The position numbers and the translations under genes were made by a program. DNA of 5,864 nt from a bacterium (GTDB lineage Bacteria; Vulcanimicrobiota; Xenobia; RGZZ01), in the NCBI GenBank assembly GCA_021782195.1, contig JAJXVI010000175.1:1-5864 (forward strand). The letters are read 5' to 3'. Under the pieces are notes generated by a model that saw only the letters and a list, made by a program, of their open reading frames with translations, had not been told where the DNA came from and did not search any database. Positions 1 through 5,864 of the stretch are shown piece after piece; position 1 is the first letter of the stretch; every line of letters begins with the position of its first letter.

Positions 1-120
1 ATGAATGTCGCTCCACGTCACGAGGTGCACGAGACGCGCGTGCATCGGCTTTGCCCTGGCGGCCACTGCAATCGCCAGGAAGGCAATCGCCACGCTCACT
101 GCAAGAGTACGAATCTTCAC
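1..120 (-). CDS. N-terminus of a secreted or periplasmic protein of unknown function (partial)
   Basis: A 40-codon open frame starts with GTG at 120 and runs off the left edge of the window. The translation begins MKIRTLAVSVAIAF, continues with a hydrophobic stretch to about residue 20, and then has A-R-A followed by K-P. This is a typical Sec signal peptide: two early basic residues, a hydrophobic core of about 15 residues, and an AxA site that would be cut after residue 23. No lipobox cysteine is visible. The GTG start is supported by an AGGAG Shine-Dalgarno sequence with an 8-base spacer. The mature part (about 17 residues, including HARLVHLVTWSDIH) is too short to assign a family. The gene lies 90 bases after the response regulator on the same strand, so it may be the last gene of the operon or a target of that regulator. 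This is inference. Other start codons are possible but less well supported. Confidence 0.7.
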   Translation of the reverse strand, partial: MKIRTLAVSVAIAFLAIAVAARAKPMHARLVHLVTWSDIH

Positions 121-128
121 TTTTCAGT

Positions 129-133
129 CTCCT
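129..133 (-). promoter_or_regulatory. Ribosome-binding site of the secreted-protein gene
   Basis: The minus strand reads AGGAG here, followed by the 8-base spacer ACTGAAAA and then GTG at 120. This site decides the GTG start of the partial gene at the left edge. The AGGAG shares its first base with the adjacent 8-bp tandem repeat. Confidence 0.7.
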
Positions 134-148
134 CACAGGTTCACAGGT
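133..148. repeat. Perfect 8-bp tandem repeat, TCACAGGT x2, in a 5' leader
   Basis: TCACAGGT occurs twice in direct succession with no mismatch (133-140 and 141-148). On the coding strand it reads ACCTGTGA twice, immediately 5' of the Shine-Dalgarno sequence of the gene at 120-1. It could be a replication-slippage duplication, a binding site for a regulator, or a leader element that affects translation. The 8-base period is shorter than the roughly 10-11 base period usual for OmpR-family sites, which argues weakly against direct binding by the neighbouring regulator. Confidence 0.75.
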
Positions 149-174
149 CTACCCATCTGGTTCTCACGTCAAAC

Positions 175-193
175 GACCCGGGTCCTCCCGGTC
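175..193 (-). terminator. Possible weak terminator after the response regulator gene
   Basis: Beginning 17 bases after the response regulator stop, the minus strand can fold into a GC-rich hairpin. The arms GACCGGG and CCCGG-TC give seven base pairs with one bulged C, around an AGGA loop. Only three T residues follow (GTTTGA), so it lacks a good U tract. It could slow or partly stop transcription between the regulator and the downstream secreted-protein gene, or be chance in GC-rich DNA. Confidence 0.25.
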
Positions 194-210
194 ACATCAC
201 GCACAGCGCG

Positions 211-945
211 TCAGACGGGCGGAGAAACACCATCCGGTCCGGGCTCACAGAAACGATAGCCAAGCCCGCGCTCATTCAGGATGTACCTGGGATGCGCGGG
301 ATCGGACTCCAGCTTCTTGCGCAGGTACGTCACGTACAGACGCAACAACTGGATGTCGTCACGATACTCCGGTCCCCAGACCCGCGACAGCAACGTCTCG
401 TGGGTCTGCAAGCGTCCGGGCTGGCTCATGAGCTGTGCCAGAAGCTTGAATTCGGTCGGACGCAAGCGAACGGGCTCTCCTCGCGCGATGACACGACGAC
501 GATCGAAATCCACGCTCAGCCCCTCGGCAAGGGCAACTGTTCGATTCGACGGCAACGGTGGCACGGCCTCGGTGCGGCGCAAGACCGCACGCACCCTTCC
601 GACAAGTTCTCGATGATTGAAAGGCTTGCCAATGTAATCGTCAGCCCCGAGTTCCAGGCCGCGGACACGGTCCTCGTCACGGTTCTGGACGGTCAGCATG
701 ACAACGGGCACGTTCGAACCTTCCCGCAAATGCTTCAACACGTCAAACCCCGACATGTCGGGCAGATTGACGTCGAGAACGACCAGGTCAGGCCCGATGG
801 CACGGTGCCGACGTAATCCTTCCTCTCCGTCAGTTGCCCCAAACACCACCAGACCGGCCGTCTCAAGGGCAGTCTGCACGAGATCGAACACGTGTGGGTC
901 GTCCTCCACCACAAGGATGCGACGCCCCTCAAGAGAGTTGCTCAT
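211..945 (-). CDS. OmpR-family response regulator, KdpE-like (winged-helix DNA-binding)
   Basis: This 244-residue protein has the usual length and order of the OmpR/PhoB class. The receiver domain (about residues 8-122) has the acidic pair D15/D16, phospho-acceptor D58 in VVLDVNLPDMSG, the switch threonine T85 and the conserved lysine K107 in IGKPF. The winged-helix domain (about 140-234) has RPTEFKLL, a recognition helix around LRLYVTYLRKKL (200-212) and the wing NERGLGYRF. The DNA-binding domain resembles that of KdpE, but no kdp genes are visible, so potassium control is not implied. The ATG overlaps the kinase stop as ATGA, a classic sign of translational coupling, which makes the upstream kinase its likely partner. 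GGAG lies three bases before the start. It should act in the cytoplasm as a transcription factor; its targets are unknown, and the downstream secreted-protein gene is one candidate. Confidence 0.97.
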   Translation of the reverse strand: MSNSLEGRRILVVEDDPHVFDLVQTALETAGLVVFGATDGEEGLRRHRAIGPDLVVLDVNLPDMSGFDVLKHLREGSNVPVVMLTVQNRDEDRVRGLELGADDYIGKPFNHRELVGRVRAVLRRTEAVPPLPSNRTVALAEGLSVDFDRRRVIARGEPVRLRPTEFKLLAQLMSQPGRLQTHETLLSRVWGPEYRDDIQLLRLYVTYLRKKLESDPAHPRYILNERGLGYRFCEPGPDGVSPPV

Positions 946-2552
946 ACGCTCCAGGGTACCGTAAAGTAGAATCGTGCCCCGCCAGTCGCCGACCGGTCTA
1001 CGCCGATTCGCCCGCCGTGGGCCCGGACAATGGATCGCGCAATGAAAAGACCCAACCCGGCGCCCTGCGCCCGCGTTGCGCCCGAGCCACGCGCAAAAGC
1101 GTGAAAGACGCGTTCGGAATCTGCGAGGTCGAGACCCGGGCCGTTATCATCCACGTCAATCTCCAGTTCGCGATCGCGGACCCGCATGCTCACCCGCACG
1201 CGAGGGGCAGGTTCGTCGCCGCCTCCTCCTCGCACAGAGTACTTGATGGCATTCTCAATCAGGTTGGTCACAACCTGTTCAACTTTCTCTGCATCAACTG
1301 TCACCAGGGGGGCGTTCGCCGGCACCTGCGCCTCGAGTCTGCACCCACGGGCAGTGGCAAGCGGAGCCAGTTTCTCAACCCAGTGGCCCAGCAACTCGTG
1401 AAGCGCCGTGGGTTCGAGGTTCAGGGCCAGTCCACCGGCCTCCAGTTGCGTCGCGAACATGAGTTGCCTGACCATACGTTCGAGGCGACAGCCTTCCTCG
1501 TAGATGATGGCCGCTTTCTGGCGCATCTCCTCTTGCGTAAAGGGTACGGCATCATCACTGAGCATCCCGCTGAACCCCTTGATAACCGCTATCGGAGTCT
1601 GCAGTTCGTGACTGACCCCCGAGAGGAATACACGCTCCAGGCGCTCCTTCTCCTTGCGAGCCCCGATATCGCGGACCGTCATGGCCCAACCCAGCGTGCT
1701 TGCCCGGCTCTCATCCAGGAGTGTGATTGTGGTCACCTCGACGTCGACCCACTCTCCCTCACGCGAGCAGAGCACCGCCTCACGGGGGGCCGAACCGGCG
1801 TTCGAGACGTCGTCTGGAGATTTGCTGTCGGAAAACAGGCGGATCCCATCGACCGATTCACGGTCGCATCGCAAAACAAATACGTCAGACACGGCGCGCC
1901 CGACCGCCTCTTCAAGACCCCAGCCCGAAAGGCGCTCCATCGCCGGATTGAATCCCAGGATACGTCCCCCACCGTCCACAAACACGATGCCGCTCGCGTG
2001 CTGGGAAACGATGGCCTCCAACCACTTACGTTCCGTGAGCAGGCGCTGCAGCAAGCGGGCATTTCGCTCCACCGCCTCGGCCTCGTCAAGTCGCAGGCTG
2101 TACACACCCGGCGTCTGCTGGAGCAGACCTGTGGCATTTGACGAGTGGAGCAGGCACAGAACGCCAATCGAACGCTCGTGGAAGCGCACCGGAACAGCAA
2201 GAACCCCCACCGCGTCGAGACCGGCCCGCTGGGCTGCCAGCCTCACCTGTTCCTCGACCAGGGGAAGCAGGTGGCTGTACGGGCCCCGCAGCGCAACGTC
2301 CGGAGACACGAGCAGCCTCTCCAGGACGCCGGTGGCCGAGGAATCGATGTTGTAGCAGGTGGTGTGCGCTCCATCTTCAAGGTTGGAGACGTCCCACGTT
2401 GTGAGGATTCCGCCACTCCCCCCTGCAGCCTCCACGACCCGCCTGAGCAGGTCAGCAGGAGCCGGGACTGCACAGGCGCCGTCGGAGACGGCCGGGGGAG
2501 TCGGCCCCGCGTCCGTCGCACCATCCATCGCGCTCGAGCACGACGATATCAC
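942..2552 (-). CDS. Soluble hybrid-free sensor histidine kinase, GAF-PAS-HisKA-HATPase
   Basis: From GTG 2552 the protein has 536 residues. It has a GAF-like domain (about 30-170, with VGVLAVPVRF and RSIGVLCLL), a PAS domain (about 175-298, with GIVFVDGGGRILGFNPAMERL and then TVRDIGARKEKE), a HisKA dimerisation helix with H315 in SGVSHELQTPIAVIKGF, and a HATPase domain. The HATPase has an N box (NLIENAIKYS, 430-439), a G1 box (DDNGPG, 468-473) and a G2 box (GAGLGL, 497-502). No membrane segment is visible, so it should sense a cytoplasmic signal such as a small ligand, redox state or a bound cofactor. It should autophosphorylate on H315 and pass phosphate to D58 of the regulator, whose ATG overlaps its stop. 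The start is uncertain. GTG 2552 has an AGGAG 12 bases upstream, which is longer than ideal. ATG 2528 gives 528 residues but has no clear ribosome-binding site. Both spare the domains. Confidence 0.96.
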   Translation of the reverse strand: MISSCSSAMDGATDAGPTPPAVSDGACAVPAPADLLRRVVEAAGGSGGILTTWDVSNLEDGAHTTCYNIDSSATGVLERLLVSPDVALRGPYSHLLPLVEEQVRLAAQRAGLDAVGVLAVPVRFHERSIGVLCLLHSSNATGLLQQTPGVYSLRLDEAEAVERNARLLQRLLTERKWLEAIVSQHASGIVFVDGGGRILGFNPAMERLSGWGLEEAVGRAVSDVFVLRCDRESVDGIRLFSDSKSPDDVSNAGSAPREAVLCSREGEWVDVEVTTITLLDESRASTLGWAMTVRDIGARKEKERLERVFLSGVSHELQTPIAVIKGFSGMLSDDAVPFTQEEMRQKAAIIYEEGCRLERMVRQLMFATQLEAGGLALNLEPTALHELLGHWVEKLAPLATARGCRLEAQVPANAPLVTVDAEKVEQVVTNLIENAIKYSVRGGGGDEPAPRVRVSMRVRDRELEIDVDDNGPGLDLADSERVFHAFARGSGATRAQGAGLGLFIARSIVRAHGGRIGVDRSATGGARFYFTVPWSV

Positions 2553-2563
2553 GGGCCCCGTGC

Positions 2564-2579
2564 ACTCCTGAACTCCTGA
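2564..2579. repeat. Perfect 8-bp tandem repeat that duplicates a Shine-Dalgarno core
   Basis: ACTCCTGA is repeated twice head to tail without mismatch (2564-2571 and 2572-2579). On the coding strand it reads TCAGGAGT twice, giving two consecutive AGGAG cores. They lie in the gap between the anti-sigma stop (2617) and the kinase start. The nearer AGGAG is 12 bases from GTG 2552. It may be the kinase ribosome-binding site with a slippage-prone duplication. Confidence 0.7.
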
Positions 2580-2616
2580 CTGGCATCGCTCGGTGCCTTC
2601 CGATCCGCTCAGAGGA

Positions 2617-3708
2617 TCAACGGGTGACACTGAAGACAACGGGACGTTGCTGATAGAAAGCCCCACCGATACGCGACTCGACCCAGGCCGGATAGCGACC
2701 GGGTCCCATTGCACGCCAGCGAAGCTCACCCTGCCAGTGTCCGTTCTGGTCGATGTGCACGGGAATCGTGAGCACCTGACCCGGCGTGGAGTCGGCATTG
2801 TATGCAACCTGCATGGAAGAAGGAACACACACAACGACCTCACCATGGTGGAAGCACTGCACGAGTTCCGGGTTTGCAACAACGAGGCGCATCCGCATCG
2901 GCACCCACTCATTGGCGTGACCGTCGCACTCCGAGGCGGGGCAGCGCGAGGCGCTCGGAAGCGTCGGACTCAAGGGAAGCGTGGGACTCACCATGGCGGT
3001 TGTTGCCGCCGGTTCAAGTCGGAGGTCAATCGCCCGACGAACGCTGTGGGCAAATTCCTTGATCGGAGCGATCGGAGCCAGATTGGACTGGCGCACGTCG
3101 CTCGAACGAGGATACATTGTGCCAACCCCGACGAGACCCACCCCCAGCATTACTGCAAAGAGCGCCGCGATAAGACCACGTGCAGGTCGCAGCGCGGAGG
3201 CACCGGCGGAACGTCGAGGTTGCGGACCCTGCGGGCGCGGAACCGCCCAGGGTCCGGGGGCATACAAAGGTTGCGAGACAGGAGGGACGGGAGGAGGCAC
3301 GGAAGCGGCTCCCGCGGGATAGACAGCCTGCGCCGCTGCCTGGGACGCGGCCTGCGCAGCGGCAGCGTCGTAGGCAACCATGACAGGCGGCGACAAGTAC
3401 GGAGCAAAAGCGGGCGGTTCGAGCGGTGCCTCTCCAGGAGTACAGGGAGGGGGCTCCGCGACCAGATGAGGTGCGACCGGCTCGTGGCGCTCAGCATTCC
3501 AGCGCGCCAGGACGCGAGACGTAAAGTCGGCCGGCGGATGAACAACAGGCAGGCTACGCAGGCCTCCAACGAGCATCCGCATCAACTCAAGTTCGCTGCT
3601 GCACTGCTCACAGACGAGCAGGTGTGACTCCAGCAACGCTTTCTGGGGACCCACCATCTCGTGATTGATGTAGGCAGACAGCTCCTGTTGGGCGAATTGG
3701 CAGTTCAG
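2617..3708 (-). CDS. Membrane-anchored zinc-finger anti-sigma factor (zf-HC2 type), non-ATG start proposed
   Basis: As annotated from CTG 3708 the protein has 363 residues. It opens with an anti-sigma zinc finger (ZAS/zf-HC2) of pattern C3-x25-H29-x3-C33-x2-C36, with LSAYINHEM between and LESHLLVCEQC at the end. These domains bind and silence ECF sigma factors. A long Pro/Ala-rich linker follows (about 75-175), then one transmembrane segment (about 178-197, GLIAALFAVMLGVGLVGVGT). The C-terminal domain of about 165 residues is probably extracytoplasmic and has four cysteines (256, 261, 285, 294) plus the pair H287/H288. I do not recognise its family. The first ATG (3657, 346 residues) would remove Cys3 and LSAYIN of the finger. 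In frame, upstream to the stop at 3769-3771, only CTG 3708 (AGGAG ten bases before it) and ATT/ATC codons are available. The gene follows the ECF sigma gene, its presumed partner, and precedes the kinase. The exact start has low confidence; the family is secure. Confidence 0.9.
   Translation of the reverse strand: MNCQFAQQELSAYINHEMVGPQKALLESHLLVCEQCSSELELMRMLVGGLRSLPVVHPPADFTSRVLARWNAERHEPVAPHLVAEPPPCTPGEAPLEPPAFAPYLSPPVMVAYDAAAAQAASQAAAQAVYPAGAASVPPPVPPVSQPLYAPGPWAVPRPQGPQPRRSAGASALRPARGLIAALFAVMLGVGLVGVGTMYPRSSDVRQSNLAPIAPIKEFAHSVRRAIDLRLEPAATTAMVSPTLPLSPTLPSASRCPASECDGHANEWVPMRMRLVVANPELVQCFHHGEVVVCVPSSMQVAYNADSTPGQVLTIPVHIDQNGHWQGELRWRAMGPGRYPAWVESRIGGAFYQQRPVVFSVTR
2957..2990. repeat. 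In-frame 18-bp imperfect duplication inside the anti-sigma gene
   Basis: A 16-base unit GGAAGCGTCGGACTCA (2957-2972) recurs at 2975-2990 with one mismatch, offset by 18 bases or six codons. In the protein it gives SPTLPLSPTLPS, a short low-complexity stretch between the membrane segment and the C-terminal cysteine-bearing domain. The preserved frame suggests a tolerated slippage duplication in a flexible extracytoplasmic linker. Confidence 0.7.
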
Positions 3709-3913
3709 GGCTGACTCACTCCTCTTCCGTGCATGAATGTGCGCAGTGCGCCGCGTGCGCGTGATGTTTCAAACGAGAAAACCCACTGCTGCGTCGGTCC
3801 TCGCTCCAACGGACTCGCGAGACAGACATGCAGCATTTCTGACTTTCAACCATACGAGGATCGACCGGGCCTTGATGTTCCGGACTTCTCAAACCGTGAC
3901 AGAACCGTCATAT
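3709..3913 (-). other. Non-coding gap between sigma and anti-sigma genes
   Basis: About 205 bases separate the sigma stop from the proposed anti-sigma start, although such partner genes are usually nearly adjacent or overlapping. The anti-sigma frame is closed upstream by a stop at 3769-3771, and I see no small gene with a good ribosome-binding site here. An AGGAG (3719-3723) precedes the proposed CTG. No confident promoter, hairpin terminator or tRNA was seen. A GGAAC on the minus strand (3877-3881) resembles an ECF -35 element, but no -10 sits at the right spacing. The gap may hold a separate promoter for the anti-sigma-kinase-regulator genes. Confidence 0.4.
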
Positions 3914-4684
3914 TCATCCGAGCAGATCCGTCTTGCTTCCGAGTCTGTCTCGCATGAAGTGGCGACCACGATGCAGACGCGACTTGACCGTGCCGATGGG
4001 CAGTCCGAGCATCTGCGCAATCTCTTCGTACGAGAAGCCCATGATGTCGTAGAGGGCCACGACCATCCGAAAGTCTTCCGGCACCTGCGCGAGCACCTTG
4101 TGGAGCACGTCCGCAAGTTCCTTGCGCAACAAGGTGTCCCCCTCATTCCAGAGCGGGGTCGGTTGCTGCTCGGCGCCTCCAGGCTGTGCATCGAGCGATA
4201 CGCTTGGACGACGGGCCGCCCGACGGCGAGAGTCTCGGAACGTATTCAACACCACGACGTAGATCCACGACGTCAGCGACGATCGCCCCTTGAAGTTCTC
4301 GATACCTTTGAGAATATTGATCATGGAGTCCTGGGCAAGGTCGTCGGCGTCAACTCGATTCCCCGTCAGCGAATAGGCCAGGCGATACACGTATCGCTGG
4401 TAGCGCTCGACGAGCTCCGCCATGGCCTGCTGGTCACCGGTCTGGCAGCGTGCAACCAACCCCCCTTCACGGCTGGTGTCTTCCCTTGCGCCATCGACCG
4501 ATGCGCGGCCGCCCCCAGGCTTGCCGCCACCCTGTTGAGAAGGCTCCCCGATAACCCGGGGGGAAACACCGCCCACAGGCGTGACCGCATCGCCAGCGTT
4601 CAACTGGCCGGATCCGTAACCTGCCGAGGACGTGCCGGCCGGCTCACACGAGTCTCCACTCACGTCATCCTTCGTCCCGCTCAT
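3914..4684 (-). CDS. ECF-type RNA polymerase sigma factor (sigma-70 family)
   Basis: This 256-residue protein would direct RNA polymerase to a specific stress or envelope regulon. Sigma region 2 spans about residues 84-155, with [20 protein letters not shown], the DADDLAQDS core-binding segment (112-120) and [17 protein letters not shown] for promoter melting and -10 recognition. Region 4 spans about 184-248, with the helix-turn-helix [21 protein letters not shown] that reads the -35 element. Region 3 is absent, as in the ECF group. The first 75 residues are an unusually long Gly/Ser-rich, probably disordered tail with no family resemblance. ATG 4684 lies inside the end of acs (20-base overlap) and has AAGGA with a 5-base spacer, which supports translational coupling. 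GTG 4663, with its own AAGGA four bases before, is an alternative start. The next gene encodes a zinc-finger anti-sigma factor, its likely inhibitor. Target promoters cannot be told from this sequence. Confidence 0.95.
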   Translation of the reverse strand: MSGTKDDVSGDSCEPAGTSSAGYGSGQLNAGDAVTPVGGVSPRVIGEPSQQGGGKPGGGRASVDGAREDTSREGGLVARCQTGDQQAMAELVERYQRYVYRLAYSLTGNRVDADDLAQDSMINILKGIENFKGRSSLTSWIYVVVLNTFRDSRRRAARRPSVSLDAQPGGAEQQPTPLWNEGDTLLRKELADVLHKVLAQVPEDFRMVVALYDIMGFSYEEIAQMLGLPIGTVKSRLHRGRHFMRDRLGSKTDLLG

Positions 4685-5864
4685 ATTCTTCCTTCAAGTG
4701 CGACACCACGGCCGTGTCAGCCAGTGTGGTCGTATCGCCAAGCACCCGCCCCTCCGCGATGTCGCGTAACAGACGGCGCATGATCTTTCCGCTTCGCGTC
4801 TTGGGCAGATCGGGAGCGAAGTGTATCTCCTCCGGACGAGCAATCACGCCTATCTTTTCACTGACGTGCGTGCGCAGTTCGTCAACCATGTCGATGCCTG
4901 GCGTCACCCCCATTTTGAGCGTGACAAACGCACAGAGGACCTGCCCCTTGACTTCGTGGTGTTTCCCGATGACAGCAGCCTCGGCAACGCCGGGATGGGC
5001 CACCAGGGCGCTCTCCACTTCCATCGTGGAAATCCGGTGTCCTGCCACGTTCATCACGTCGTCGACACGCCCCAGCAACCAGAAATAGCCGTCCGCGTCC
5101 TGTCGGGCGCCATCGCCAGTAAAGTAGCGACCTGGATAGCGACTCCAGTACTGTTCCACGTAACGTTCCGGATCGTTGTGGATTCCTCGCAGCATGGCAG
5201 GCCACGGGCGGTTCAAGACCAGGAAGCCTGCGGATGTACCGGGCTCGATCCGGTTGCCGCAGCTATCCACGATTTCGGCGTCGATGCCTGGAAATGGAAA
5301 TGTCGCCGAACCTGGACGAGTCTCAGTGAGTCCCGGAAGCGGCGCAATCATGATCATCCCCGTCTCGGTCTGCCACCAGGTATCGACAATCGGGCAGCGA
5401 GACTGTCCTACGACCTCGTGGTACCAGACCCACGCCTCGGGGTTGATGGGCTCGCCCACCGTTCCCAGCAGACGCAGTCCCGAAAGGTCGTGACGTCGCA
5501 CGTGCTCCGGCCCCCACCGCATGAAGCTGCGGATCGCGGTCGGAGCGGTGTAGAGGATGGAAACCGCGTACTTCTCGCAGATTGACCAGAAACGGTCCTT
5601 CTCAGGCCAATCAGGCGCGCCCTCGTACATCAGACACGTGGCGCCGTTCGCAAGCGGGCCGTAGACGATGTAGGAGTGGCCGGTGACCCAACCGATGTCC
5701 GCAGTACACCAGTACACGTCGTCTTCCTTGATATCAAAAACCCAGCGATGCGTGAGCGCGGTGCCTACGAGATAGCCCGCGGTCGTGTGCACGAGCCCTT
5801 TAGGCTTTCCCGTGGTGCCCGAGGTATACCGGAGCAAAAGAACGTCTTCCGCATCCATGGGTTC
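4665..5864 (-). CDS. acs: Acetyl-CoA synthetase, AMP-forming (3' part)
   Basis: The C-terminal 399 residues of a protein usually near 650 are present; the start lies beyond the right edge. The enzyme makes acetyl-CoA from acetate, ATP and CoA through acetyl-AMP in the cytoplasm. Visible motifs, numbered from the window edge: the P-loop [11 protein letters not shown] (13-23), [19 protein letters not shown], the adenylate motif DTWWQTETG (161-169), TGDG, the hinge/A8 region [15 protein letters not shown] (265-279) and [11 protein letters not shown] with catalytic Lys360, the residue that protein acetylation inactivates in Salmonella Acs. The Val-Thr of GWVTGHS, the Val of TVGEP and the Trp of TWWQ match the pocket that restricts Acs to acetate, which favours acetate over propionate. 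The C-terminus ([11 protein letters not shown]) is complete. Its last codons also carry the ribosome-binding site and start of the sigma gene. Confidence 0.97.
   Translation of the reverse strand, partial: EPMDAEDVLLLRYTSGTTGKPKGLVHTTAGYLVGTALTHRWVFDIKEDDVYWCTADIGWVTGHSYIVYGPLANGATCLMYEGAPDWPEKDRFWSICEKYAVSILYTAPTAIRSFMRWGPEHVRRHDLSGLRLLGTVGEPINPEAWVWYHEVVGQSRCPIVDTWWQTETGMIMIAPLPGLTETRPGSATFPFPGIDAEIVDSCGNRIEPGTSAGFLVLNRPWPAMLRGIHNDPERYVEQYWSRYPGRYFTGDGARQDADGYFWLLGRVDDVMNVAGHRISTMEVESALVAHPGVAEAAVIGKHHEVKGQVLCAFVTLKMGVTPGIDMVDELRTHVSEKIGVIARPEEIHFAPDLPKTRSGKIMRRLLRDIAEGRVLGDTTTLADTAVVSHLKEEYERDEG
4690..4694 (-). promoter_or_regulatory. Ribosome-binding site of the sigma gene, inside acs
   Basis: AAGGA on the minus strand lies five bases before ATG 4684 and is encoded within the Lys-Glu-Glu codons of the acs C-terminus. 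Ribosomes finishing acs would pass over this site, so sigma translation is probably coupled to acs. Confidence 0.75.

Noticed and set aside
144..172. TTGACG at 172-167 (minus) as a -35 element for the secreted-protein gene
   Set aside because: At 15 to 17 base spacing the -10 would be TAGACC or GACCTG, which are poor matches.
1..816. A 271-codon plus-strand open frame from the first base
   Set aside because: Antisense to the response regulator and to the signal-peptide frame, with no recognisable protein features.
834..2141. A 435-codon open frame on the plus strand opposite the kinase gene
   Set aside because: It lies wholly antisense to well-supported kinase and regulator domains, its translation has no recognisable motif, and long antisense frames are expected in GC-rich DNA.
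2553..2912. Upstream extension of the kinase frame to ATG 2912
   Set aside because: It would overlap the anti-sigma gene by almost 300 bases in another frame, and the added residues are Cys/Arg-rich with no domain character.
2593..3627. A 344-codon plus-strand open frame opposite the anti-sigma gene
   Set aside because: The product is Arg/His-rich low-complexity sequence with no domain, and the opposite strand encodes a coherent anti-sigma protein.
3844..3881. Possible ECF or sigma-70 promoters upstream of the anti-sigma gene (GGAAC at 3881-3877; TTGAAA at 3849-3844, minus strand)
   Set aside because: The nearest -10-like sequences are either at the wrong spacing or poor matches, so neither can be supported by eye.
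3737..4783. A 348-codon plus-strand open frame opposite the sigma gene
   Set aside because: Antisense to the conserved sigma regions 2 and 4, with no protein-like motif or convincing ribosome-binding site.

Overview
This is a GC-rich bacterial window in which every recognisable gene lies on the minus strand, so it reads from right to left. The organism cannot be named from this sequence. An ECF sigma factor, a membrane-anchored zinc-finger anti-sigma factor, an OmpR-type two-component pair and an AMP-forming acetyl-CoA synthetase would fit many Gram-negative or deep-branching bacterial phyla.

Layout in transcription order: (1) the C-terminal two thirds of acetyl-CoA synthetase, acs (5864-4665, start outside the window); (2) an ECF sigma factor (4684-3914) whose start codon and Shine-Dalgarno sequence lie inside the last codons of acs; (3) a gap of about 200 bases with no recognisable gene; (4) a single-pass anti-sigma factor (3708-2617) whose zinc finger begins upstream of its first ATG, implying a non-ATG start or a sequence error; (5) a soluble GAF-PAS sensor histidine kinase (about 2552-942); (6) an OmpR/KdpE-like response regulator joined to the kinase by an ATGA overlap (945-211); (7) after a possible weak terminator, the first 40 codons of a GTG-initiated gene with a signal peptide (120-1), cut by the window edge.

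The cluster puts two signalling systems together behind a central-metabolism gene. The sigma/anti-sigma pair would read an extracytoplasmic signal through a C-terminal domain that carries four cysteines. The kinase has no membrane segment and would read a cytoplasmic signal through GAF and PAS domains and pass phosphate to Asp58 of the regulator. The acs-sigma overlap suggests that sigma synthesis is translationally tied to acs. That the two systems share a pathway is inference from gene order only.

Smaller structures include two perfect 8-bp tandem repeats lying at or beside ribosome-binding sites (133-148 and 2564-2579) and an in-frame 18-bp duplication in the anti-sigma gene just beyond its membrane segment. 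No RNA gene, CRISPR array, insertion sequence or phage gene was recognised.
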